Below, piece by piece: positions 36,806 to 45,441 of a stretch of DNA of 64,000 bases. Position 1 is the stretch's first letter. Each line of letters begins with the position of its first letter. The position numbers and the translations under genes are program-made. The notes beneath the pieces are model-generated. The model was not told the DNA's origin. It did no database searches and worked only from the letters and a program-made list of their open reading frames with translations. Origin of the DNA: Fidelibacterota bacterium (GTDB taxonomy: Bacteria > Fidelibacterota > UBA2242 > JAFGTP01); the NCBI GenBank assembly GCA_016934035.1, contig JAFGTP010000002.1, positions 35,295 through 99,294 of the forward strand, in the 5' to 3' direction.

Positions 36806-38146
36806 TTACAGATTATGTTTTTTACAGAAGTCTCCCAAGATGTCTTCCAGTGTCGGTTCACCAATTTCCTGCAAATCATAATAAACTCGGGTTGTAGGTT
36901 TTTTGATTTTGATGATTCTGTTCAGGTCGATGGGTGTGCCGATAATGACGGCATCACATTCTGTATTATTGATGGTTGCTTCGAGGTCTTTTCGTTGTTC
37001 TTCGCCATACCCCATTGCCGGCAGCAATTGCCCGATGTTGGGATAAATTCGAAATGTTTCACTTAATTTTCCAACGGTGTAGGGGCGTGGGTCCACACAT
37101 TCCCGGGCACCATATTTTTGGGCTGCTACTGTACCGGCGCCGATTTTCATGCCGCCGTGAGTCAGCGTGGGGCCGTCTTCAACAACCAATACTCTTTTAC
37201 CTTTGATCACAGCGGGGTCGTCCACTTTGATTGGTGACGCACCATCGATGACAATCGCTTTTGGGTTGACTTTTTCGATGGATTCGCGAACTGTCTGAAT
37301 GCCTTCCGGTGATGCCGAATCCATTTTGTTGATTACAATCGCATCGGCCATTCTGAGGTTCACTTCACCCGGATAGTAATTGACTTCATCACCAGCTCTG
37401 TGGGGATCTGCAACCGTGATTGTCAAATCGGATTTGTAAAATGGAAAATCATTGTTTCCGCCATCCCAAAGAATGACATCACAGCCGGTGGGGTCTTTTT
37501 CTGCCTCTCTCAAAATGGCTTCATAATCGACACCGGCATAAATGACATTGCCGCGAACAACATGAGGCTCGTATTCTTCCATTTCCTCAATTGTACATTG
37601 ATGTTTTTCTAAATCATCTACTTCAGCAAATCTCTGGACCTTTTGGGCGATGAGGTCTCCATAAGGCATAGGATGGCGAACAGCAACCACTTTCAATCCT
37701 TTAGCCATCAGGTATTCAATGACTTTTCGGGAAGTTTGAGATTTGCCGCAACCTGTTCTGGTGGCGACTACGGAAACGACTGGTTTTGTGCTTTTGATCA
37801 TGGTATCAGCAGGCCCCAGCAACATGTAATTGGCACCGGCGGCATTAACACGCGCGCTCATGGTCATGACATGTTTATAATTCACATCACTGTAGGAAAA
37901 TACACAAAGATTAACACTTTTTTCTTTGATAATGCTCTCCAGTTCGTCTTCCGCCAAAATCGGGATGCCTTCGGGATAAAGGTCTTTCCCTGCCAGCTCC
38001 GCCGGATATTTTCTTCCGTCGATATCTGGAATTTGTGCAGCTGTAAATGCGACGACATTGTAGTCTTCATTACCTCTGAAATATGTATTAAAATTGTGGA
38101 AATCTCTGCCGGCTGCGCCGATGATAACAACATTCTGTTTACTCAT
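36806..38146 (-). CDS. cyclic 2,3-diphosphoglycerate synthase family P-loop protein
   Basis: 446 residues. An N-terminal Rossmann-like part (MSKQNVVIIGAAGRDFHNFN) is followed by a P-loop (VVATRTGCGKSQTSRKVIEYL, about 122-142) and an NTPase-like domain with VILWDGGNNDFPF and AIVINKMDSA, the latter GTPase-like. In methanogens the family closes 2,3-diphosphoglycerate into the cyclic thermoprotectant; the role of bacterial members is uncertain. The adjacent arcC suggests a carbamoyl-phosphate or acyl-phosphate link, which is inference. Confidence 0.8.
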   Translation of the reverse strand: MSKQNVVIIGAAGRDFHNFNTYFRGNEDYNVVAFTAAQIPDIDGRKYPAELAGKDLYPEGIPILAEDELESIIKEKSVNLCVFSYSDVNYKHVMTMSARVNAAGANYMLLGPADTMIKSTKPVVSVVATRTGCGKSQTSRKVIEYLMAKGLKVVAVRHPMPYGDLIAQKVQRFAEVDDLEKHQCTIEEMEEYEPHVVRGNVIYAGVDYEAILREAEKDPTGCDVILWDGGNNDFPFYKSDLTITVADPHRAGDEVNYYPGEVNLRMADAIVINKMDSASPEGIQTVRESIEKVNPKAIVIDGASPIKVDDPAVIKGKRVLVVEDGPTLTHGGMKIGAGTVAAQKYGARECVDPRPYTVGKLSETFRIYPNIGQLLPAMGYGEEQRKDLEATINNTECDAVIIGTPIDLNRIIKIKKPTTRVYYDLQEIGEPTLEDILGDFCKKHNL

Positions 38147-38462
38147 GATTTTGTCCTCTCTGATTTTATTAAATTATAAAATTCCTGTTAACATTTTTTT
38201 TCTGAAAAAATGAGAGGATGCCTTTAAACAAAACCAAAATTGTAGCGCCAGCGAATAATTAAATAAAAATAACTGGCCATGAATGTGTCCTTTTCTTGAT
38301 TTAAAATTGCAGTGCCAAATTATAATTCTTAAAAATCATTGTCAAGTGAAGATTTTTTTATTTTGTAATTTCCAATTGTAACCATTAGAATTAATGAGCT
38401 ATCCAAAGGTTGATTACCAGGATAGTACGATACAGGTAAGTCAAAAAAACAGAAATGAAATT
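38147..38462. other. 316-base intergenic region upstream of the ECF sigma gene
   Basis: AT-rich divergent region between the cDPGS-family gene and the sigma factor gene. No ORF of quality or strong hairpin is seen. TTGTAACCATTAG at about 38374-38386 resembles an ECF-type -35 (GTAAC), which would allow self-regulation, but no matching -10 can be assigned with confidence. Confidence 0.3.
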
Positions 38463-39038
38463 ATGAATGAAATTGAAATTGTAAAACTTGCAGTACAGGG
38501 GGACCGGGCTGCCTTCGCTGAAATTGTAAAAAAATACCAGGGACGCATTTATAACCTGGGCCTGAGAATGACCGGTAATGAACAAGATGCAGAAGATATT
38601 TTACAGGAAACCTTTTTGTCGGCGTTGCAGAATATTGCAAATTTCGCCATGAAATCAGCCATTTACACATGGCTCTACAGAATTGCTGTGAACTTCGGAT
38701 TGAAAAAATTGCAACATCGCAAAAAACAATATGGTCACATTGACATTGATGATCCGGATACGGACAAACTGAGTCATGAGGCCCTACATGACTGGCCGGA
38801 TTTCAATGAACGTAAAGTCAATGATAAACATTTTCAGGAAAAATTGAATGAAGCCATGATGGAACTGCCGGAAAAATACAGGACTGTTTTCATCCTGAGG
38901 GATTTGCATGAAGTCTCCACCGTTGATACTGCCAAAATCCTGAATATCACCGAATCAAATACAAAAGTCAGATTGATGCGGGCAAGAAATTTTCTGAAAG
39001 ACAAATTAGAAGATATGTTGAGTCACGAGGAACTATAA
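38463..39038 (+). CDS. ECF-type RNA polymerase sigma factor
   Basis: 191 residues from ATG 38463. The frame extends to ATG 38394, but the extra 23 residues are not family-like; neither start has a clear ribosome binding site. Region 2 holds FAEIVKKYQGRIYNLGLRMTG and the DAEDILQETF helix; region 4 holds LPEKYRTVFILRDLHEVSTVDTAKILNITESNTKVRLMRARNFLK. It directs RNA polymerase to a stress regulon. The next gene, overlapping by one base, encodes a small zinc-finger protein that is probably its anti-sigma factor. Confidence 0.92.
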   Translation: MNEIEIVKLAVQGDRAAFAEIVKKYQGRIYNLGLRMTGNEQDAEDILQETFLSALQNIANFAMKSAIYTWLYRIAVNFGLKKLQHRKKQYGHIDIDDPDTDKLSHEALHDWPDFNERKVNDKHFQEKLNEAMMELPEKYRTVFILRDLHEVSTVDTAKILNITESNTKVRLMRARNFLKDKLEDMLSHEEL

Positions 39039-39316
39039 TGAAAAAAGAAAGAAATATTATGTTTGATCAGGTCTGTCTCTATCTGGGTCAAGACCTGGAT
39101 TCCGAACCCTGCAAAATCATTCAGGAACATTTACAGGTTTGCGACAATTGTGAAATCTTTGTGGATAAAATCAAAAAGACTGTAAAATTGTACAAAACCA
39201 CCAATGATTGTGAACAAATTCCCACCCAGGTGACTAAAAAATTATTTTCTGTTTTGAATCTGGACGATTTATGTCCTGAAGGAGAGGATTGTGATCAAAA
39301 AAAACATCAGCATTGA
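39038..39316 (+). CDS. small zinc-finger (zf-HC2-like) putative anti-sigma factor
   Basis: 92 residues with the H-x3-C-x2-C pattern of zinc-binding anti-sigma domains (EHLQVCDNC, about 27-35) and a further cysteine pair near the end (CPEGEDC). It has no membrane helix, so it would be a soluble, redox-sensitive anti-sigma of the RsrA/ZAS kind. It is translationally coupled to the sigma gene (TAATG) and overlaps the next gene by 26 bases. The function is inferred from motif and position. Confidence 0.72.
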   Translation: MKKERNIMFDQVCLYLGQDLDSEPCKIIQEHLQVCDNCEIFVDKIKKTVKLYKTTNDCEQIPTQVTKKLFSVLNLDDLCPEGEDCDQKKHQH

Positions 39317-39491
39317 AGACCTGGTTGATAATTATCCCGAATTAATCATACCCTTGAAAAAACATGACATTGTCTGTGTTGCCTGCGGTGAACCTTTGTG
39401 GGGGACACTGGGAGAACTCATGGACAAAAAAAAGATTGAAAACCAGGATGAGATTATTGAAGAAATGAACCAAATTATCAAGGAAAAATAA
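39291..39491 (+). CDS. DUF1858-like small protein
   Basis: 66 residues starting at GTG 39291, with GGAGAGGATT just upstream inside the preceding gene. The sequence ISIEDLVDNYPELIIPLKKHDIVCVACGEPLWGTLGELM matches the DUF1858 pattern, including the CVACG motif. Such small domains occur alone or fused to redox and hybrid-cluster proteins and may bind a metal or partner. It lies between the anti-sigma and OsmC genes, consistent with a thiol- or oxidant-response operon. Confidence 0.7.
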   Translation: MIKKNISIEDLVDNYPELIIPLKKHDIVCVACGEPLWGTLGELMDKKKIENQDEIIEEMNQIIKEK

Positions 39492-39494
39492 AAA

Positions 39495-39911
39495 ATGAAA
39501 ATAGAAGTATTTCAGGCTAAGGATGCGACACTGATCAGTAAAGCGGATTCCAACCACTGGGTCGTGATGGACTCTTCAAACCAATTTGGCGGGAGTGAAG
39601 CGGCAACTAAACCCATGGAAATGTTGCTCATGTCTTTGGGCGGATGTACCGGTATGGATGTCATATCACTGCTCAAAAAAATGAAAGTAGACTATCATGA
39701 TTTCAGAATCGAGATTAATGGCGATAGAGGTGAAGAGTACCCCAAACCCTTTATCAGAATAGAACTGGATTTCTATTTCAAGGGAACAGACCTTGAATCC
39801 AAAAGGGATAAGATTGAAAAAGCCGTTTTTCTTTCACGAGACAAATATTGTGGCGTCTCGGCCATGCTTTCAAAAACGGCTGAGATGGTTTATCATATTC
39901 ATTTGGAATAA
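39495..39911 (+). CDS. OsmC/Ohr family protein
   Basis: 138 residues. OsmC-family proteins reduce organic hydroperoxides with two cysteines. Here GGCTGMDVISLL holds the N-terminal-side cysteine and DKYCGVSAMLSKTAEM the second, in the expected positions. It starts three bases after the DUF1858-like gene and closes the sigma factor operon. YhfA-like OsmC proteins, whose role is less clear, are a close alternative. Confidence 0.88.
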   Translation: MKIEVFQAKDATLISKADSNHWVVMDSSNQFGGSEAATKPMEMLLMSLGGCTGMDVISLLKKMKVDYHDFRIEINGDRGEEYPKPFIRIELDFYFKGTDLESKRDKIEKAVFLSRDKYCGVSAMLSKTAEMVYHIHLE

Positions 39912-39918
39912 TTAATCG

Positions 39919-39945
39919 AGGCCGGATCTCCTTCCGGCCTTTTTA
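39919..39945 (+). terminator. rho-independent terminator after the osmC gene
   Basis: AGGCCGGA-TCTCCT-TCCGGCCT followed by TTTTAGTTT, between the convergent OsmC and nucleotidyltransferase genes. Confidence 0.88.
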
Positions 39946-41367
39946 GTTTATCATCTCTCTAAACTTTTCTTTATGGTCCAATAGATAATTTTTCACAGCT
40001 GCATAATCATTAGGAATGATGCCATCAAGGATTAGTTCTTCCAGTTCTTTTTTGATGATGCCCACTTCCCGTCCCGGTTTCAGATTAAATTCCTGCATGA
40101 TTTCATCACCCCGGACCGGTGACTGAAAGGCACGCATTTTGTCCCGTTCCTCCACCTCAGTAATGTATTCTTCCACATGGTCAAAATTGGAGGTATACTC
40201 CTTGACTTTATCGGGATTTTTGGAGGTGATATCAGCACGGCATAACTTCATCAGATCGTCGAGTTCTTCACCGGCTTCCACCATCATGCGACGTACGGCT
40301 GAATCGGTGACGCCTTCATCAGCCAGGGCGATGGGCCGAAGATGGAGTTTGGTTAGTTTTTTTGCATAATCACGAACTTTGTTGGGTAATTTCATCCTGG
40401 TGCAAAGGCGATGGACCTTGTGGGTACCGACAATTTCATGGCCGTGAAAAGACCAGCCTTTCCCTTCGATAAATTGTTTTGTGTCCGGTTTGCCGATATC
40501 ATGAACCAGAGCTGCGAACCGTAATTCAAATTTATCCGAAACCCTGGCCACATTATCCAAAACTTCCAGTGTGTGCCAGAAAACATCTTTGTGGTGAAAT
40601 TTTCCCGATTGGTCGACACCTTCAAGGTCAGCAATTTCAGGTAAAATAATATCCAGCAGCCCACATTGCTTTAAGAGGGCAAATCCCTGGGAAGGCGGAA
40701 AATCGGACATCATCATTTTACGAAGTTCTTCAGTGATTCGCTCCTGAGATATGATATTCATTCGCTCTTTTACTTCAGCAATGGCTGCAAAAGTATAGGG
40801 TTCAATGCGAAAATTCAACTGTGTGGCAAAGCGGACTGCCCGTAGCATTCGCAACGGGTCTTCAGAAAAAGTCTCTATGGGATTGAGGGGTGTCCGGATT
40901 GTGAACTCATCAATATCTGCCAGTCCTTCAAATTCATCTATCAGGTCGTACATGTCCTCCCTGTTCAGCGACATGGCCATGGCATTAATGGTAAAATCAC
41001 GTCGAAGAAGGTCGTCCTTCAAGGTACTTTTCCGAATAATGGGCTTACGGGAATTTTCCTCATACACTTCTGAGCGGGCTGTAGCAAATTCCACAACATA
41101 GTGGTGAAAGGGTACCATGGCTGTTCCAAATTTCGGATAAGTTATGATATTTTCACGACCAACTGTATTGCCAAATTTTTCAGCAAAGGAGATTGCGTCG
41201 CCAATGACGCAGATATCAATATCCGTGGATTGCCGGTCCATAATTTTATCACGGACGGCGCCACCGACCAAATAAATATTTATCCGATTTTCATGGGCCA
41301 CTTTGGCAATTTTTTCTAAAATTTTGGTTATAGGGTCTTTTGCCGGAAATTTGTCTTTTAAATTCAT
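39943..41367 (-). CDS. CCA tRNA nucleotidyltransferase/poly(A) polymerase family with HD domain
   Basis: 474 residues. The nucleotidyltransferase head has LVGGAVRDKIM and the metal-binding TDIDICV; RRDFTINAMAM and EDPLRMLRAVRFATQLNF are the ATP/CTP-selection and neck motifs. A C-terminal HD domain follows (FHHKDVFWHTLEVLDN, AALVHDIGKP, FHGHEIVGTH). It most likely adds or repairs the CCA end of tRNAs; some species split A- and CC-adding work between two such enzymes, which cannot be told here. No other copy is in the window. It lies 12 bases after lipA on the same strand. Confidence 0.9.
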   Translation of the reverse strand: MNLKDKFPAKDPITKILEKIAKVAHENRINIYLVGGAVRDKIMDRQSTDIDICVIGDAISFAEKFGNTVGRENIITYPKFGTAMVPFHHYVVEFATARSEVYEENSRKPIIRKSTLKDDLLRRDFTINAMAMSLNREDMYDLIDEFEGLADIDEFTIRTPLNPIETFSEDPLRMLRAVRFATQLNFRIEPYTFAAIAEVKERMNIISQERITEELRKMMMSDFPPSQGFALLKQCGLLDIILPEIADLEGVDQSGKFHHKDVFWHTLEVLDNVARVSDKFELRFAALVHDIGKPDTKQFIEGKGWSFHGHEIVGTHKVHRLCTRMKLPNKVRDYAKKLTKLHLRPIALADEGVTDSAVRRMMVEAGEELDDLMKLCRADITSKNPDKVKEYTSNFDHVEEYITEVEERDKMRAFQSPVRGDEIMQEFNLKPGREVGIIKKELEELILDGIIPNDYAAVKNYLLDHKEKFREMIN

Positions 41368-41379
41368 TATGCCTTTTCT

Positions 41380-42243
41380 TTATCCATTTACTTTTTCCAT
41401 TAACTCTTCTGCATGATAAGAACTTCTCACCAGCGGTGCTGACATGACAGCTCGGAAACCAATATCCATAGCCATGTCGCGATATTTTTCAAACTGTTCG
41501 GGAGTTACATATTCTGCCACCTCCAAATGCTTTTTAGTCGGCTGCAAATACTGCCCCACAGAAAGGATGTCGCAACCTGCTTTAACAGCGTCCATCAATA
41601 ATTCCCGCACTTGTTCTGCCTGTTCGCCCAGTCCAACCATGATGCCGGTTTTTGTGATCGCACCGTAATCTTTAGAACGCCGCAGCACCTCCAGCGATTG
41701 CCGGTAATTGGCTGCAGGCCGGGCGATTGGATATAATTCTTTGACCGTTTCCAGATTGTGCGCCAATACGTCGGGTTTTGCGTCCAGTACTTTTTTTAAG
41801 GCGGATTCATTGCCCTGAAAGTCCGGAATCAGCACCTCTACTTTTACATGGGGTGTTCTCTGCTTGATTGCTTCGATGGTTTGGGCCCAGAGCTCCGCGC
41901 CGCCATCATCCAGGTCATCACGGGTGACTGATGTAAGCACACAATATTTCAGGCCCAACAGTTCCACTGCTTCAGCCACTTTTTGCGGTTCATCATAATC
42001 CACGGCGCCGCTGGGATTTGTGCCGACTGCACAAAACCGGCAATTTCTTGTGCACTTTTCCCCCAGAATCATGATGGTGGCAGTCCTTTTGCGCCAGCAT
42101 TCGCCGCGGTTTGGGCATTTTGCTTCCTCACAGACGGTATGCAAATGACGCGCTTTCAATATTTTGCGGACAGTGATGTATTCTTCGTTTATTTCACTGT
42201 TTATTTTTAACCAGTCCGGTTTTTCTCTTTTTCTGATTTGCAT
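41380..42243 (-). CDS. lipA: lipoyl synthase
   Basis: 287 residues. It is a radical-SAM enzyme that inserts two sulfur atoms into octanoyl groups on lipoyl domains. The auxiliary cluster motif CEEAKCPNRGEC, the radical-SAM CTRNCRFC and the C-terminal RSSY (APLVRSSYHAEE) are all intact. It follows lipB on the same strand, so the two steps of lipoate assembly are encoded together, with lpd just upstream. Confidence 0.97.
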   Translation of the reverse strand: MQIRKREKPDWLKINSEINEEYITVRKILKARHLHTVCEEAKCPNRGECWRKRTATIMILGEKCTRNCRFCAVGTNPSGAVDYDEPQKVAEAVELLGLKYCVLTSVTRDDLDDGGAELWAQTIEAIKQRTPHVKVEVLIPDFQGNESALKKVLDAKPDVLAHNLETVKELYPIARPAANYRQSLEVLRRSKDYGAITKTGIMVGLGEQAEQVRELLMDAVKAGCDILSVGQYLQPTKKHLEVAEYVTPEQFEKYRDMAMDIGFRAVMSAPLVRSSYHAEELMEKVNG

Positions 42244-42275
42244 AGTTGTTCCTTGTTACAGAGACCTAGAGTATT

Positions 42276-42959
42276 TCAAAATTTTTCTCTGTCTCCTTCG
42301 CACCTCTGTGGATTATCTTCAATGACTTTATCAAAGCCAAAAATCTTCTGAAATTTGTCAATAATAACCTGTTTTACATTTTCAACACTGGCATCGGGAT
42401 TCAGGTCCATCATGCGGCAGACACCTTTGTCAAGAATTCCGCAGGGAATAATACCGCTATACAGTAACAGGTCGGTTTCAACATTGAGGGCAAACCCATG
42501 ATAGGTAGACCACCTGGATACGCGAATGCCAATGGCTGCAATTTTGTTGGTTCCCACCCAGACGCCGGTCAATCCCTCAAGGCGCCGGGATTTTATACCA
42601 AAATGAGTACAGGTGTCAATCATTGCCTGCTCGATATTTTCTACATACTTTTTTACACCCATATTGTGATCTTTGAGATTGAAAATCGGATACCCGACAA
42701 TCTGTCCCGGACCATGATAGGTAATATCGCCACCCCGGTCAACTTTCACTACTTCCACACCTCGGTTTTGCAGAAACGTCGGTGTGGCAATGAGATTGCT
42801 CTCTTCGGCATTTTTTCCAAAGGTATAAACATGCGGATGCTCGACCAAAATTAACGTGTCCGGTATTTCACCCCTGACCCGTCTGCGATGCAATTCCTTT
42901 TGAAAATCCCAGGTCTCCCGATAGGGATTTAGTCCTAAATCCATAACTTGTAATTTCAT
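42276..42959 (-). CDS. lipB: octanoyl-[ACP]:protein octanoyltransferase
   Basis: 227 residues from ATG 42959 (MKLQVMDLGLNPYRETW), the usual LipB start; the track's GTG at 42977 would add six residues. It moves octanoate from acyl carrier protein to lipoyl domains. Motifs: EHPHVYTFG, RGGDITYHGPGQIVGYPIF, GVWVGTNKIAAIGIRVSRW, and the catalytic cysteine in IIPCGI with the active-site lysine nearby. Confidence 0.96.
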   Translation of the reverse strand: MKLQVMDLGLNPYRETWDFQKELHRRRVRGEIPDTLILVEHPHVYTFGKNAEESNLIATPTFLQNRGVEVVKVDRGGDITYHGPGQIVGYPIFNLKDHNMGVKKYVENIEQAMIDTCTHFGIKSRRLEGLTGVWVGTNKIAAIGIRVSRWSTYHGFALNVETDLLLYSGIIPCGILDKGVCRMMDLNPDASVENVKQVIIDKFQKIFGFDKVIEDNPQRCEGDREKF

Positions 42960-43039
42960 ATCCAACTCATTTGCCACTGAAACACAGAGAAATTTTTATT
43001 TTGTCGCTGTCTTTGTGATTTTGCGGCACTTTTTTATAT

Positions 43040-44434
43040 TTACACATGAATCGCTTCGCCGTAGGCATCATGGATAGCTTCCATGACCGCTTCGGACAAA
43101 GTCGGATGTGCGTGTATCACATTTTTCAATTGGTCAAAGGTCATTTTCCTGTCCACAGCTGTCACCAATTCCGCTAATAATTCCGTAGCTTCGGCACCAA
43201 CAATATGTCCTCCGAGCAAAACGCCGGTTTTGCCATCGAAAATCACTTTGACCATGCCTTCGATTTCATCGATAGCAATGGCTTTGCCGATGGCGCGAAA
43301 ATGGCATTTGCCGATTTTTAATTCATGCCCCTCTTCAGTGGCTTGCGTTTCGGTCATGCCAACACTGGCAACCTGCGGATGACAGTAAGTACAACCAGGA
43401 ATAGCTTTATAGTTTACTGCTGTGGCATCATGCCCGCAAATGGTTTCGATGGCATGGATGCCTTCGGCAGAAGCCACATGGGCCAGGCAAGGCCCGCCGA
43501 TGACATCACCAATGGCGAATATGCCGGGTACACGGGTCTGAAAATGTTCATTCACCTTGATCCAGCCTTTTTTTGTCTCAACGCCGATGTTTTCCAGGCC
43601 GATATTTTCCGTGTTGGGTTGCACACCGATGGCCATTAACACCACATCGGATTCCAAGGTCTGTTCCTTCCCTTTTTTCTCAATGGTGGTGACCATTTTT
43701 TCACCGGTTGTATCAACGGCTTTTACGAGTGAACCATCATTTATTTTGATTTTTTGTTTTTTCAGTCCGCGAGCGGTTTCTTTGGCAATCTCGGCGTCTT
43801 CATTGGGCAAAATTTGTGGCATGGCTTCCACAAGGGTCACATCTGAGCCAAAAGAGTTGTATATGTAGGCGAATTCCACTCCGATTGCGCCGGCGCCGAT
43901 TACGGTGATGGATTCCGGAATTTTATCCAGCACCAATGCTTCTCTGGAAGATATGACTTTTTCGCCATCGATGGTGATACCGGGAAGAGTGCGGGGTCTT
44001 GCACCGGTTGCAATGATGACAGCATCAGCTTCAAAAGTACTGACATTATCTTCAGCATCCGTGACTTCCAATTGTTTTTCGCTGTTGAATTTGCCGAAAC
44101 CTCTGATCAGGGTGACATTGTTCTTTTTGAACAGAAAATCAATTCCTTTGGATAATCTCTCGGCGGTGTTGCGGCTGCGCTGGACAATTTCAGTGTAATT
44201 GAAACTGAATTCTCCCATCTGAAAACCCATGCTGCCGGCTTTTTGCAGGTCATTCCACATATCGGCATTTTTGATCAAGGCTTTGGTGGGAATACAACCC
44301 CAGTTGAGGCAGACGCCACCGAGTTCTGCTTTTTCGATGCAGGCGACCTTTTTCCCAAGTTGTGCTGCCCGAATAGCAGCCACATAACCTCCTGGCCCGC
44401 TGCCTAATACGATTACATCAAATCTCTCGCTCAT
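43040..44434 (-). CDS. lpdA: dihydrolipoyl dehydrogenase (E3)
   Basis: 464 residues. FAD-binding GSGPGGYVAAIRAAQLG, redox disulfide GGVCLNWGCIPTKAL, NAD-binding GAGAIGVEFAYIYNSFG, a second FAD block FAIGDVIGGPCLAHVASAEG, and the dimer His/Glu pair HAHPTLSEAVME are all present. It reoxidises dihydrolipoamide in 2-oxo acid dehydrogenases and the glycine cleavage system. Its place upstream of lipB and lipA, and gcvT elsewhere in the window, fits lipoate-dependent metabolism. Confidence 0.97.
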   Translation of the reverse strand: MSERFDVIVLGSGPGGYVAAIRAAQLGKKVACIEKAELGGVCLNWGCIPTKALIKNADMWNDLQKAGSMGFQMGEFSFNYTEIVQRSRNTAERLSKGIDFLFKKNNVTLIRGFGKFNSEKQLEVTDAEDNVSTFEADAVIIATGARPRTLPGITIDGEKVISSREALVLDKIPESITVIGAGAIGVEFAYIYNSFGSDVTLVEAMPQILPNEDAEIAKETARGLKKQKIKINDGSLVKAVDTTGEKMVTTIEKKGKEQTLESDVVLMAIGVQPNTENIGLENIGVETKKGWIKVNEHFQTRVPGIFAIGDVIGGPCLAHVASAEGIHAIETICGHDATAVNYKAIPGCTYCHPQVASVGMTETQATEEGHELKIGKCHFRAIGKAIAIDEIEGMVKVIFDGKTGVLLGGHIVGAEATELLAELVTAVDRKMTFDQLKNVIHAHPTLSEAVMEAIHDAYGEAIHV

Positions 44435-44468
44435 TTTTCCTCCAAAATAGTTTCACCTCATCATCTAT

Positions 44469-45311
44469 CTATAATCTGCTTTGTTTTAAGATTTTCAATT
44501 CCTCTTCCCATTTTTCATCTCCATCAGGCGTTTCCAGAATCATGGGAAGGTTTTCAAATCTTTCGTCGCTGACAATCCATTGGAAGGGTTCCAGTCCAAT
44601 GTAACCTTCACCGAGATTGTGATGCCGGTCTTTATTACGGCCTGCATCAAATTTTGCGTCATTGAAATGAAATACTTTCAGCAAATCCAGGCCTAGGATT
44701 TCATCGAATTTCCGCCATGTTTCTTCATAGGCTTCTCTTGTACGAATATCATATCCGGCCTGAAATCCATGACAAGTATCGAAGCAAACCCCAAATTTTT
44801 CTGAATTTCCGGAATAGTCGATGATGCGGCGCAGATGTTCAAAATCATAGCCGACATTGGTTCCCTGTCCGGCGGTGTTTTCCAGTAAAAGGATTGTATG
44901 GATATGACCCAAATTTTCCAAAACCCGATCAATATTTTTCGCGATCTGTCTTAGGCAAAAATCCTCGCCTTTTCCCAGATGGGAACCGGGATGGAATACA
45001 AGGTAAGGAATTTTCAATCGTTCACAACGAATTAGTTCATCTTCAAACTGCTTCAGGGATTTTTCCAGTTTATCTTCTTCAAATCCTCCCAAATTAGTCA
45101 GATAACTATTGTGTGCCACTACCCTTTGAATACCGCATTTTTCCAGATTTTTCAGGTATAAGGTTGCCTGTTCATCGGTAATTGGCTTTGGCGTCCATTG
45201 GCGCTGATTGGCAGTAAACACCTGCATCACTTCACAGCCGAAATCCACGGCGCGCTGAGGGGCCTTTTCTATTCCGCCGGATACTGACACATGACAACCA
45301 ACTAAACCCAT
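44469..45311 (-). CDS. nfo: endonuclease IV (AP endonuclease)
   Basis: 280 residues, a TIM-barrel AP endonuclease with three zinc ions. Motifs: GCHVSVSGGIEKAPQRA, VAHNSYLTNLG, LLLENTAGQGTNVGYDFEHL, VCFDTCHGFQAGYDIRT, FHFNDAKFDAGRNKDRHHNLGEG and LETPDG. It cuts the DNA backbone at abasic sites in base-excision repair. nth, which makes such sites, lies just upstream on the same strand across a 130-base gap with a hairpin. Confidence 0.96.
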   Translation of the reverse strand: MGLVGCHVSVSGGIEKAPQRAVDFGCEVMQVFTANQRQWTPKPITDEQATLYLKNLEKCGIQRVVAHNSYLTNLGGFEEDKLEKSLKQFEDELIRCERLKIPYLVFHPGSHLGKGEDFCLRQIAKNIDRVLENLGHIHTILLLENTAGQGTNVGYDFEHLRRIIDYSGNSEKFGVCFDTCHGFQAGYDIRTREAYEETWRKFDEILGLDLLKVFHFNDAKFDAGRNKDRHHNLGEGYIGLEPFQWIVSDERFENLPMILETPDGDEKWEEELKILKQSRL

Positions 45312-45387
45312 TTATAAAATCTCCAAAATACAATTTTCAAATTTCAAAAAATACAACTTTAGGTCACTTTGAGTACTTGTATCTTAT

Positions 45388-45428
45388 AACTCTCAACTGT
45401 CCAATTCGACAGGCTCAGTGTGAGAGTT
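45388..45428. repeat. nested hairpin element between nth and nfo
   Basis: AACTCTCA … TGAGAGTT forms an outer 8-base stem; inside it CTGTC-CAATTC-GACAG forms a second stem. The inner TTCGACAGGCTCAGTG resembles short dispersed hairpin repeats found between genes in many bacteria. Only one copy was noticed in the window. Confidence 0.5.
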
Positions 45429-45441
45429 GGCACTCCAAACT

